DNA from: an uncultured Candidatus Saccharibacteria bacterium
GTDB taxonomy: Bacteria; Patescibacteriota; Saccharimonadia; Saccharimonadales; Saccharimonadaceae
Length of the DNA: 64,000 bases
NCBI GenBank assembly: GCA_938036825.1
Contig: CALHWD010000020.1
Span: 1-64,000, forward strand
Direction of reading: 5' to 3'
Shown here: piece by piece, positions 16,433 to 25,583 of the stretch
Numbering within the stretch: the first letter of the stretch is position 1
Layout: each line of letters opens with the position of its first letter
Program-made: the position numbers and the translations under genes
The notes under the pieces: model-generated
Database searches by the model: none
Told to the model about the DNA's origin: nothing
Seen by the model: only the letters and a program-made list of their open reading frames with translations

Positions 16433-17863
16433 ATGAATAACTCTACAAAACGTACAAAGATACTGGCTACTCTGGGGCCAGCCACCAACACACCAGAGAA
16501 AATAGAAGCTTTGATCCGGGCGGGTGCCAATGGCTTTCGCCTCAACTTTAGCCATGGCTCGTACGAAGAGCGGCTTGATCAGATTGCGTGGATTCGCAAG
16601 GCGAGCGCTACTGTTGGTCGCACTGTCGCGATTTTGCAAGACTTGCAAGGGCCAAAGATTCGCCTCGGTGTACTCAAGGATAACCACTTCGACATTGCGG
16701 CAGGCGATGAAATCATCCTTGACCACGCGGTGGAGGAGCACGATGGCAGTAACCGTTTGCCTATCCAGTATAACCTTGCCGACAAGGTTAAGGTAGGTGA
16801 GCCTGTATACCTCTTCGATGGTAAATTGCGCGGTGAGATGACCGAGCGCGTTAGCGATACTGCTATTAAGGTGCGCCTGAGTAATGATGGCTTCTTGATG
16901 AGTCGCAAGGGGCTCAACTTGCCAGACACCGACTTTGGTGGTGACATTCTGACACCAAAGGACCTGGCTGATGTCGAGTTTGGGGCAGACAAAGACATTG
17001 ACTTTGTAGCACTGAGCTTCATCCAGAGCGCGGAGGATATCAACAACCTACGCCAGATTTTGCTAAGCCATGGTTCGACTGCACAAATCATTGCCAAGGT
17101 CGAGACCAAGGCGGCTATCGAGCCAGAAACACTCAAGGAAATCGTCAAGGCGGCTGATGGTGTGATGGTTGCTCGCGGTGACCTCGCGGTCGAAACAAGC
17201 CCAGAGATTGTGCCAATCGTCGAGCGTGAAATTATCCGCCTCTGCCGCAAGTATGGCAAGCTCTCGATTGTTGCGACACAGATGCTAGCCAGCATGGTTG
17301 ATAACCCCGAGCCAACCCGGGCTGAGGTAAGTGACGTTGCGACTGCTGCCATCCTCGGAACAGACGTTGTGATGCTTTCTGACGAGACAGCCAATGGTGA
17401 CTACCCAGTTGAGGCTGTCAAGATGATGGCTGACACCGTGCGCTACACTCAGTCGCGCTGGCCGATGAATGACATGCCCATCAAGGAGGGTCGCACCAAC
17501 CGTCGGCTCAATGCGATTGCTCATGCTGCCGTTGACATTGCTCACAAAGTTGATGCAACAGTGATCGTCGCCGAGACACGCTCTGGTGCAACTGCCGCAC
17601 GTATTGCCGCTTGCCGCCCAGAGCTACCAATTATCGCTGTGGCATCAGATGCTCGCGTGGCGCAGCAGCTTGCCTTGTCGTATGCAACGCGCAGCTTCGT
17701 CCGGCCCGACAGCCAGCAGCTTGGGAGCGACCTAACGCGCGAGCTACTCAGCCAAGGTGCCTTCGGTGATGTCTCATCGGTTACTGCTGTTATTATCAGT
17801 GGTCGCCAACCTGGCGCGACTGGTGGGACAGATACGCTGAGCGTCCGCACCTTCGAGCGCTAG
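16433..17863 (+). CDS. pyk: Pyruvate kinase
   Basis: Final ATP-forming step of glycolysis, phosphoenolpyruvate to pyruvate. The 476-residue protein has the N-terminal KILATLGPATNTPEKI and GANGFRLNFSHGSYEE strands, ILQDLQGPKIR, the B domain (about 70-165), the catalytic Lys in the AKVETKAAIEP strand and the MVARGDLAVE metal/substrate motif, then ATQMLASM and a normal C-terminal allosteric-type domain (about 350-476). Start set at ATG 16433 because the -10 box would lie inside a longer frame opening at 16391. Single gene, closed by a strong terminator. In a fermenting, reduced organism it is a main ATP source. Confidence 0.96.
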   Translation: MNNSTKRTKILATLGPATNTPEKIEALIRAGANGFRLNFSHGSYEERLDQIAWIRKASATVGRTVAILQDLQGPKIRLGVLKDNHFDIAAGDEIILDHAVEEHDGSNRLPIQYNLADKVKVGEPVYLFDGKLRGEMTERVSDTAIKVRLSNDGFLMSRKGLNLPDTDFGGDILTPKDLADVEFGADKDIDFVALSFIQSAEDINNLRQILLSHGSTAQIIAKVETKAAIEPETLKEIVKAADGVMVARGDLAVETSPEIVPIVEREIIRLCRKYGKLSIVATQMLASMVDNPEPTRAEVSDVATAAILGTDVVMLSDETANGDYPVEAVKMMADTVRYTQSRWPMNDMPIKEGRTNRRLNAIAHAAVDIAHKVDATVIVAETRSGATAARIAACRPELPIIAVASDARVAQQLALSYATRSFVRPDSQQLGSDLTRELLSQGAFGDVSSVTAVIISGRQPGATGGTDTLSVRTFER

Positions 17864-17888
17864 GCTTTGCTCAAGCAACCAACAGAAG

Positions 17889-17919
17889 CACCCATCTATC
17901 ACTATGGTGGGTGTTTTTT
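17889..17919 (+). terminator. Intrinsic terminator of pyk
   Basis: CACCCA (17889-17894) pairs with TGGGTG (17908-17913), followed by six T's. Confidence 0.88.
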
Positions 17920-18268
17920 GTCGGCGAGAACAGGACACTATTTGTGTAACGCTATCTGTCCTATTCTTCCATAAGGGGACATAGGCAAAACGTGAGATGT
18001 TCTGAGCTATTTGTAGTCAAGAAATTGGTGCACCACAAGGATAAAGAGTGATAGTAAATCATTCATTTTTTGTCCCTCATACGGTAGTGTTGTGTAGAGG
18101 ACATCATACGTGAAAAAAGTAGTGTAAAAATAACATCACACATGATAAGTACTGATTGCAAAGTTATCAGGCAATCGACCAGAGGTAGACTATTGCCTAG
18201 AGCGCAACACGATGGTATGAATAGAGCAATCGGTGGATTGATACTTCGCACCAAATGAGCAAGGTGAG
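17920..18268. other. Long intergenic region with possible RNA structure
   Basis: No gene is visible. Two complementary pairs stand out: AGGCAAT/ATTGCCT (18169-18175/18192-18198) and GCGCAAC/GTTGCGC (18202-18208/18268-18274). The second overlaps the -35 of the downstream promoter. This could be a small RNA or an operator, or chance. Confidence 0.35.
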
Positions 18269-18297
18269 TTGCGCCACAATGTGAAATAAGCTACACT
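18269..18297 (+). promoter_or_regulatory. Promoter of the giant acidic protein gene
   Basis: TTGCGC and TACACT are 17 bases apart. The predicted leader is about 160 bases, with a GATAC/GTATC hairpin at about 18369-18397 and AGGAAA before the ATG. This long leader contrasts with the leaderless genes nearby. Confidence 0.5.
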
Positions 18298-18463
18298 AGA
18301 GAAAACAACATAAGCGATACATTGTGGGCATACGATTGATCAACAACTGGGGTAGTATCCAAAACTCGATACGAGGCTCCGATTCGTTGTATCAGGGTGT
18401 GGACTGGTGTGTACCACACAAAAACTGTAGCGTTTATATAAAAACAAACAAAGGAAACCGTTC

Positions 18464-21400
18464 ATGCCAGATATAGACTTTGACGAACTCGACCGCGCGG
18501 TGCACGACCTCATGCGCCAGTCTGGTCAGTTGCCAGCGACGCCAGATAAGCCGTCTGAAGCATCTCCCACCACACCAAGCAAAGATTCGGCCTCATCAAA
18601 CAGCCAAGCTGCACCATCCCAGCAAACGACGTCAGTAGTAACCTCAGCTCGTCCTGAGGTAAGTGATGGTACGCAAAGTGCAAGCACCTCAAGTGTCCAG
18701 GATAATAACACCTCAACAGGTTCAGTGCAGCAGGCAGACTCACCAGATACTGCAACGCCAGCTAAGCAGTCACCTGCATTAGCACCTCGAGATAATACTA
18801 ATAGCACTGATGAAACGGTGCAGACTGATGATAGTACCACAGCCACTGATACTACCTTTGCTACCGATACAAATAACACACCAGCTCGCCGCCGTGGCGT
18901 GACAATTATGCCGCTGTCGCAACAAGCGGACGAAGCAGAGCCAGCGGGGGAGCTATATGAGCCAGTTGAGCCTGAGCCGGATATTGATCGCGCTCGGGCG
19001 CTGTCGGAGTCGGTCGTCGCATCGGAGCGTGAACCAGCTTCGATACCTACCATGCCAGAGCAAACTGATACAAATGGTACAGAATCAGCCCGAGTGGCCC
19101 CGGTGAATACAGCAGAGCCAGTACAGACGGCGGCAGATGATGCGCCATCGCAGTCTCAGCCAGCAGCGATCGTGACGGTTGACCCTGACGATATTATTAC
19201 CCCCGCCAGCGACGATGATGACGAGAGTGACGACACATATACCGATCGAGCGCAGTTCTTTGGCCGGTCGACGGCGCGGCCGTTCTTTGCACCGCCCCGC
19301 GCAGCAACGCCAGCGGATGATGTATCATCCACAACAAATTCAGATGCATCAGCTCCTATAGCAGAGACAGACAACATCGCGCCGTCAGCTCCAAGTGATG
19401 GAGCAGTGAGTGACAAAACATCTGCTACAGCTGTAGAGGAAGAGACACCAGCGACGATCGACCAAGTCGAGTCAGAGATGCCAACGATGCCGTATCAATT
19501 TGCGGGCGAAGGTGCTGAGGGTGATGACGATGACGATGACGAAGCGCTTGTCCGTCACCTCAATGAGGTGAATCACACGCAAGATAATGCGACTGAGCCA
19601 GCGCAAACATCCGTCGTTGATGATCTTGATGACACATTTGCCCCGCAGCCACTCATCATTCCACCGCCAACAGAAGAGGAGGGTAACACGTCGCTCTCCT
19701 CCGCCGAAACGGTGGTGCAGCCAATGAATAATACGCATACTGCTGATGATGAGGCATCTGTCATAGCATCACAGGATGAGCCTGATGACACAGCTGATAC
19801 TCGCGGTGCTGATGACGCTAATGATGATCGCTTGCTCTATGCACCAGCGACGCCAGTAAATACAGATGTACCAGCAGCGTCGAGCGGAGACGATGCTTCT
19901 AACAGTGACGCAGCGCAGCCGCTCGACGAGCCAGCGTGGCCTGAGCTACAATATGATGAGCCAGATAACATGTTAGGCGCGCAAACTCCTGACGCAGACC
20001 ACACTGCACCTGCGTGGCCAGAGGTAACGGTAGAAAGTACAAGTGTTGTGGATGATAGCCAGGTATCAGCTCCGGTGGCTGATGCGGATGTGCCGAGCGA
20101 ACATGAATCGTTTGATGGTGAGAGTAACTCTTGGGAGGAGCCCACTACTATGCCAGCTCAACCGCAAGCAGGTAATATCGCCTCGGCAGAATCGCTAACG
20201 GTCGAGCGCACTATGCCTGATGTGGCGGCAGCCAATGATAGCCCATCGCCACAGCCAGAAGAAGCGCTCGCTGAGGATGCTCTACCAGAAGCTCACGTTG
20301 ATCGCCCATTGCCACTACTTGATACTTATAACGAACGACGTAGTAGGGCTACTGAACCATACTTTAGTGCTCCTTCTTCGTCTGAAACATACCGACAAGA
20401 GGAGGCGAATACTGATGATGTAGTTGACGCTGCGCATAGTGTGAACGATGCCGTCCAGAACACGCCAGCAGTGCAATCATCAGGTACTGCTGATAGCCAA
20501 GTAGAACAGCCATACGCACCTGCTCCACCACTGTTTACACCAGCTGATGATGTTGTAGCCAAGGCGCAGCAGATCATTGCTGCGAATCCTGAAATGCCAG
20601 CCAATGACGCGCCAGTGTCTCTGCAAGAAAAGGAAGATGTGTCCAAGAGTGCATCTGAGGCGGTGCCAATTGCTCTCTCTCAATCGGCCGACCAACAGAC
20701 TAAACCGTCAGTTGCCAGCGCATCGCCTGCACATACTGCAGACGAGACAGCATCAGCCGAGCCAGATAATGATCACCCAACCACCCCAGCCATTCAACGT
20801 CCACGTGGTCGTTTTATGGATATTGTAGGTGGAGCAGCTCCAGCTGCTGCAGTTACTCAAACGGCCCGCCCACGAGTACGCCGCCAGGGTGCGGTGGTTG
20901 AGCCGCTGACAAGTAGTGCACCAGTGGTTGGCATGGATATTCGCCCTGCGCCTGGGCATGAACCAGCGCAGCATCACGCAGGAGCAGTGCAGAGTACTCC
21001 TCCGGCAGGTGATGAGGCTAAAGCATCTGATGTAGTAACGCCTGATGGAACACCCTCCGCAGAGACACTCGATCTCCAGCCTGGCGATGAAAAGCCGCTA
21101 AGCTACACACCATTCTTGCCCGATGCTGAGACGAAGGTCGATAAGCGCCCACTGGGCGGTGCTGATACGCTGGTAGGTGATGCACCAACATTAGCCGACA
21201 CTGTCCCGATGGGGATGTACCATGATGAATCTGGCGCGCTTGGCGTAACTCTGGCTGATAATAACGAGCCATCGGCACCGCCACACCTTTTTGCGCCGCA
21301 TAATGAACATGCATCAGCTGAGCAATTCATTGATGCGCTAACAGATACGAGCGAGAATGCGCCATCACTCTATCCAACCGATGGTCACTACCCATTGCCT

Positions 21401-21949
21401 GAGCAGGATACACGAGAGGTTGCTACATCGCATGATGAACTCTCATACCAAGCAGAAGACTACGACAATGCTGACCAGTCGCTCTACCCGAATGAGCAGG
21501 CTGACTCTCATGCAGTATCGGCCGATGAGATAGGACCGCAGTTTGCAGAGGATGAGATTGACCTAAGTTTGCCTGTGCCTGGCCCTGGTGAGCCAGATAT
21601 CGACTACTACGGCGAAGCGGAGCGAGTCGAGGCCGAGCCAATGACAACTGCGACTGAGTGGGATGATGAGCCAGACACGAGTGACCAAGCACACGTCAAT
21701 ACCATCGAAGAAGCGGCTGCCACCACCCAAAATGGCGATACCGCGCTCGCTCTCCACCAAGCACTTCAGGAAGAGAACGAAGGCAATGTGGTCGCACCAA
21801 TCTACAGTGCTGAAGAATTTACTCGCGCACCGAAAAAGTCGCGCCGCCGTCCCGAACAAGCTGCTGGCTGGATTTGGCTGCTGTGGATCGTCATGTTACT
21901 GGCGCTTGGTGCTGGTCTTGGTGCTGTCTATTATACACTCTTTGGCTAG
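18464..21949 (+). CDS. Giant acidic, disordered, C-terminally anchored membrane protein
   Basis: A 1161-residue protein dominated by Asp, Glu, Ala, Ser, Thr and Pro, with no recognisable domain until the end. There is no signal peptide. Near the C terminus a basic patch (APKKSRRRPEQ) is followed by one membrane helix (about 1138-1159, WIWLLWIVMLLALGAGLGAVYY) and then LFG. By the positive-inside rule the acidic part lies in the cytoplasm, so this is a tail-anchored protein. Loosely recurring acidic segments (for example AGEGAEGDDDDDDEALV) are separated by Pro/Ala stretches. AGGAAA lies 8 bases before the ATG. The extreme composition resembles scaffold or condensate proteins, but the function is unknown. 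Confidence 0.85.
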   Translation: MPDIDFDELDRAVHDLMRQSGQLPATPDKPSEASPTTPSKDSASSNSQAAPSQQTTSVVTSARPEVSDGTQSASTSSVQDNNTSTGSVQQADSPDTATPAKQSPALAPRDNTNSTDETVQTDDSTTATDTTFATDTNNTPARRRGVTIMPLSQQADEAEPAGELYEPVEPEPDIDRARALSESVVASEREPASIPTMPEQTDTNGTESARVAPVNTAEPVQTAADDAPSQSQPAAIVTVDPDDIITPASDDDDESDDTYTDRAQFFGRSTARPFFAPPRAATPADDVSSTTNSDASAPIAETDNIAPSAPSDGAVSDKTSATAVEEETPATIDQVESEMPTMPYQFAGEGAEGDDDDDDEALVRHLNEVNHTQDNATEPAQTSVVDDLDDTFAPQPLIIPPPTEEEGNTSLSSAETVVQPMNNTHTADDEASVIASQDEPDDTADTRGADDANDDRLLYAPATPVNTDVPAASSGDDASNSDAAQPLDEPAWPELQYDEPDNMLGAQTPDADHTAPAWPEVTVESTSVVDDSQVSAPVADADVPSEHESFDGESNSWEEPTTMPAQPQAGNIASAESLTVERTMPDVAAANDSPSPQPEEALAEDALPEAHVDRPLPLLDTYNERRSRATEPYFSAPSSSETYRQEEANTDDVVDAAHSVNDAVQNTPAVQSSGTADSQVEQPYAPAPPLFTPADDVVAKAQQIIAANPEMPANDAPVSLQEKEDVSKSASEAVPIALSQSADQQTKPSVASASPAHTADETASAEPDNDHPTTPAIQRPRGRFMDIVGGAAPAAAVTQTARPRVRRQGAVVEPLTSSAPVVGMDIRPAPGHEPAQHHAGAVQSTPPAGDEAKASDVVTPDGTPSAETLDLQPGDEKPLSYTPFLPDAETKVDKRPLGGADTLVGDAPTLADTVPMGMYHDESGALGVTLADNNEPSAPPHLFAPHNEHASAEQFIDALTDTSENAPSLYPTDGHYPLPEQDTREVATSHDELSYQAEDYDNADQSLYPNEQADSHAVSADEIGPQFAEDEIDLSLPVPGPGEPDIDYYGEAERVEAEPMTTATEWDDEPDTSDQAHVNTIEEAAATTQNGDTALALHQALQEENEGNVVAPIYSAEEFTRAPKKSRRRPEQAAGWIWLLWIVMLLALGAGLGAVYYTLFG

Positions 21950-21970
21950 CGCCAGTGTGGCGGCATCCGG

Positions 21971-21976
21971 TATAAT
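21971..21976 (+). promoter_or_regulatory. -10 box of the UvrD/PcrA gene
   Basis: Perfect TATAAT, 8 bases before the ATG at 21985. The gene also lies only 35 bases after the preceding stop. Confidence 0.6.
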
Positions 21977-21984
21977 AGGCTACT

Positions 21985-24132
21985 ATGGATATACTCGATG
22001 GATTAAATGACGCTCAGCGTTCGGCAGTGGTCGCATCTGATGGCCCAGTCCTAATTCTTGCAGGGGCGGGTAGTGGCAAGACAAAAACGCTCACACACCG
22101 CATTGCTTACCTCCTGACCGAGCAGGGCGTCTGGCCGAATGAAGTCTTGGCTGTTACCTTCACTAACAAGGCAGCCCGCGAAATGCGTCAACGCCTCTGG
22201 CAGATTGCCGGGCCTACTCAAGCAAGCTCTTCTCACACACCGCCAGCCGACCAACCACCTCGCTCCTTTATGCCGTGGATGGGGACATTCCATGGTATTT
22301 GTGTGCGGATCTTGCGGCGTGATGGTGCGGCTATCAGCATTCCACCAAATTTCGTGATTTATGACGAAGATGACCGTCAAGGGCTCATCAAACAAGCGAT
22401 GAAGCAGCTTTCCATTGGTACGGACAGGCTTAAACCGCGTGCTGCCAGTGCAGCAATTAGCAAAGCCAAAAATCAACTCCTCTCGCCCAGCGACTATGCG
22501 GCTAGTGCGCGGTTTCCCTTCCAGCAGGCAGTGGCAGAGATCTACCAGCTGTATGAGCAGCTGCTGGCTGATGCAGGTGCGCTCGATTTTGATGACCTCT
22601 TGCTCGAGACGGTGCGTCTCCTACGTGACCACTCAGCGGTGCGTCAGCACTACCAGACGCAGTTTAAGCATATTCTCGTTGACGAATATCAGGACACGAA
22701 TGCTGCACAGTATCAGATCATCAAGCTGCTGGTAAACCCACGTCGCAATATCTGCGTGGTAGGAGATGACTGGCAGTCGATCTATAGCTGGCGTGGCGCA
22801 GATTTTACGAATATTCTCAACTTCGAGCGCGATTTCCCAGGGGCGCTGGTGGTGAAGCTTGAGCAAAATTATCGCTCGACAGGGGCCATTCTCGAAGCTG
22901 CTGGCAATGTGATTAACAAAAATCAGCAGCGGACGGATAAAACCCTCTGGACGGCAGCAGGCCCAGGTGCACCAGTGCAAGTACAAGCTGCCTATGATGA
23001 GGCAGAGGAGGCATATATCATTGCGAGCCAGATTGCTACGCAGGTGGCGACCGGTGAGCGCGACTATAGCGACTTTGCTGTCCTGTACCGCACCAATGCA
23101 CAGAGCTATGCCTTTGAGCGAGCTTTCAACCAGCACCGCGTGCCGTACCAGTTGGTTGGTGGGGTGCGATTTTATGATCGTAAGGAGATTAAGGATATCT
23201 TGGCCTATCTGCGCCTTATCTACCAGCCAAATGACCGCGTGAGTTTTAGTCGGATCGCTAATGTACCAACGCGGGGGATTGGAGCAACGAGCCTGGAGAA
23301 ATTCCTCATCTGGCAGGGCATCAGTGGGCTCGATATCATTAGTGCGCTGGTTAATGCTAGCCAGGCAGCGGCACTGACGAAGCGGGCGCAGACTGCCCTG
23401 ACGCAGCTGGGTCAGTTATTACGTGGCTTCCAAGCGCAGGTTGAGGCCGCGGCTGATCCAAGTCAACTGATCGATGATGTGATTACTAAGACGGGCTATC
23501 GCAATTATATCCTTGATGGCTCGCCTCAGGCTGATGATCGCGAGGCTAACCTCAGTGCGTTATTGTCTGACGCGCGGGCCTTTGCCAGCATGTCAGACTT
23601 TCTTGAGGAAGTTGCGCTTATGTCTTCGGTCGACCAAGCGACGGATGCGCACAGCGTGACGCTTATGACGCTCCACGCTGCCAAGGGGCTAGAGTTTCCG
23701 GTGGTGTATATGGTGGGGCTTGAGGATGGGCTATTTCCTAGCGCCAGGGCACTCGAAGAGGGGCCAGCCGCACTCGAAGAGGAGCGTCGTCTCTGTTATG
23801 TCGGGATGACACGCGCTCGGCAGGAGCTCTATATGAGTTATGCGCAGAGCCGCTTGCAATTTGGTAGCCGCAGCTACAACAGCCCATCACGCTTTCTTGA
23901 TGATATGGGCATGAGCCTGTCGATGGTGCATACCGAACCAGCTACACCAGTGTATGACGACGCGTTAGATGAGGTCATGCCATATGAGGTTGGTGATATG
24001 GTGCGATCGCTCCAGTTTGGCGATGGTGAGGTGATCGACATCGATGGTATGGCAGTGAGTGTGCGCTTTGCAAATGGCTCTACCAAGAAGCTCAATATAC
24101 AGTATGCCCGCCTTGAGAAAATTATTCCCTAG
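21985..24132 (+). CDS. UvrD/PcrA-type ATP-dependent DNA helicase
   Basis: Superfamily 1A 3'-5' helicase for repair and replication restart. The 715-residue protein opens with LNDAQRSAVVASDGPVLILAGAGSGKT across its Q motif and Walker A (Lys32), then TFTNKAAREM (Ia), DEYQDTNAAQYQ (Walker B), GDDWQSIYSWRGAD (III), QNYRST (IV), TLMTLHAAKGLEFPVV (V) and YVGMTRARQELY (VI). The C-terminal 45 residues (GDMVRSLQFGDGEVIDIDG) form the PcrA-type Tudor-like domain known to contact RNA polymerase. Length is normal. Own promoter, probably leaderless. Confidence 0.95.
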   Translation: MDILDGLNDAQRSAVVASDGPVLILAGAGSGKTKTLTHRIAYLLTEQGVWPNEVLAVTFTNKAAREMRQRLWQIAGPTQASSSHTPPADQPPRSFMPWMGTFHGICVRILRRDGAAISIPPNFVIYDEDDRQGLIKQAMKQLSIGTDRLKPRAASAAISKAKNQLLSPSDYAASARFPFQQAVAEIYQLYEQLLADAGALDFDDLLLETVRLLRDHSAVRQHYQTQFKHILVDEYQDTNAAQYQIIKLLVNPRRNICVVGDDWQSIYSWRGADFTNILNFERDFPGALVVKLEQNYRSTGAILEAAGNVINKNQQRTDKTLWTAAGPGAPVQVQAAYDEAEEAYIIASQIATQVATGERDYSDFAVLYRTNAQSYAFERAFNQHRVPYQLVGGVRFYDRKEIKDILAYLRLIYQPNDRVSFSRIANVPTRGIGATSLEKFLIWQGISGLDIISALVNASQAAALTKRAQTALTQLGQLLRGFQAQVEAAADPSQLIDDVITKTGYRNYILDGSPQADDREANLSALLSDARAFASMSDFLEEVALMSSVDQATDAHSVTLMTLHAAKGLEFPVVYMVGLEDGLFPSARALEEGPAALEEERRLCYVGMTRARQELYMSYAQSRLQFGSRSYNSPSRFLDDMGMSLSMVHTEPATPVYDDALDEVMPYEVGDMVRSLQFGDGEVIDIDGMAVSVRFANGSTKKLNIQYARLEKIIP

Positions 24133-24159
24133 AACTACCCGCCATCGGCCAAAAAATGC

Positions 24160-24165
24160 TATACT
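24160..24165 (+). promoter_or_regulatory. Extended -10 box of the MurE-like gene
   Basis: TGC-TATACT, 6 bases before the ATG at 24172. Confidence 0.65.
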
Positions 24166-24171
24166 AAAAAA

Positions 24172-25467
24172 ATGAAAAACACACTTGTAAAGCAGCTGCG
24201 CCGCCTCTTGCCCGCAGCGATGATCCACACTCTCGAAGAAGCATATCGGCGGAGCCGTATTGCCCTGGTAGCGGCACGCTATGGCAACCCGGCCAAGCAT
24301 CTGCGCGTTATTGCCGTGACGGGCACGAATGGTAAAACGACCACCGTTAACTATATCAATGAAATCCTTAAGGCGAGTGGCCGCCGCACAGCAATGTTCT
24401 CCACGGCACTGATCGAGGTGGCAGGTCAGCGCCAGCTCAACGACCTTAATGCGACAGTCGGCTCTACCGCGCGGATGCAGCAGTTCTTTGCTGAGGCTAA
24501 GCAATCCAACGTGGACTTCGTCGTACTAGAGATTACCAGTCACGCGCTTGATCAACATAAGCTTGATGGTGTGCCAATTGACGTTGCAGTCATGACCAAC
24601 CTCACCCAAGACCACCTCGACTACCACAAAACGATGGAGCGCTATGCCGCCGCCAAAGGTAAACTCTTTGCCCGGAAGCCGCGCTTTATTGTGCTCAATC
24701 GTGATGACGAATGGTTTCCATTCTTTGATAAATACACAGCGCGTGAGCAGAAGATTACCTATGGCCAAGACGCAACTGCCACAGCCCGCATCACGCAGGC
24801 AGGGACCCGCAAAGAGGGTGGCAGTGCAACGGTGCTTCTTGGTGATGCGACAAAGCTGCCACTGACAACACACCTCCCAGGGATATTTAATATTTACAAC
24901 ATGACGGCTGCAGCGGCTGCTTGCCAATTGCTGGGCGTGGTGCCAGCGGACATTGCTCGGGGTGTAGCTAATCTAACTGGCGTGCCAGGGCGCTTCGAGC
25001 GTGTACCGGTGGATACGCCATACGATGTGGTAGTCGATTATGCCCACACCCCTGATGCACTCGAGAAGCTACTGACCTCAGCACGGGCCATCACCAAGCA
25101 GCGTATCATCCTGGTCTTTGGTGCGACGGGCGATCGCGACAAGGCGAAGCGGCCCATCATGGGTGAGATTGCTGCTCGCCTAGCTGACCAGATCATCGTT
25201 ACCGACGAAGAGAGTTATAACGAAGAGCCAGCTGGTATCCGCCAGGCAATCCTGCGCGGCATTCACCAGGCTGGCGGGGCAAACCACACCAACGAGATTG
25301 CCGACCGGCGCGAGGCCATTGCCCAGGCGCTGGCCATTGCTCAGACAGGTGATACCATTCTTATCACTGGTATGGGCCATGAACAATTCCGTATCATTAA
25401 TGGCCAGCGTCAACCGTGGAATGACGCAGCAGTGGTGCGAAGTTTGCTTACTGAGCATAAGCAGTAG
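24172..25467 (+). CDS. MurE-like Mur ligase lacking most of domain 1
   Basis: Mur ligases add amino acids to UDP-MurNAc precursors using ATP. The 431-residue protein has the P-loop VTGTNGKTTTVNYIN at 48-61, EITSHALDQHKLDGV, MTNLTQDHLDYHKTMERY with the carbamylation-type Lys region, FNIYNMTAAAAAC, GRFERV, DYAHTPDALEKLL and FGATGDRDKAKRP. The P-loop lies about 60 residues earlier than in standard MurE, so domain 1, which holds the UDP-sugar, is reduced to a short helical stretch. The amino-acid motif of DAP-adding enzymes (DNPR) is replaced by DEESYNEEP. A different acceptor, or a salvaged muropeptide, is possible. Family assignment is firm, substrate is not. Confidence 0.85.
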   Translation: MKNTLVKQLRRLLPAAMIHTLEEAYRRSRIALVAARYGNPAKHLRVIAVTGTNGKTTTVNYINEILKASGRRTAMFSTALIEVAGQRQLNDLNATVGSTARMQQFFAEAKQSNVDFVVLEITSHALDQHKLDGVPIDVAVMTNLTQDHLDYHKTMERYAAAKGKLFARKPRFIVLNRDDEWFPFFDKYTAREQKITYGQDATATARITQAGTRKEGGSATVLLGDATKLPLTTHLPGIFNIYNMTAAAAACQLLGVVPADIARGVANLTGVPGRFERVPVDTPYDVVVDYAHTPDALEKLLTSARAITKQRIILVFGATGDRDKAKRPIMGEIAARLADQIIVTDEESYNEEPAGIRQAILRGIHQAGGANHTNEIADRREAIAQALAIAQTGDTILITGMGHEQFRIINGQRQPWNDAAVVRSLLTEHKQ

Positions 25468-25583
25468 CGGCATTCCGACCTCTGATATAGTGAGGTTTCA
25501 AGGCGGGCTTTTACAGGCTATCCACTAGCTTTTTTACCCTCATTTTGCTATACTACATCGTAGCGTATATTGCTACGCAGATT

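Noticed and set aside
16579..17394. Long open frame antisense to pyruvate kinase
   Set aside because: The sense strand encodes an intact, recognisable enzyme; the antisense product is low-complexity Ser/Leu/Arg.
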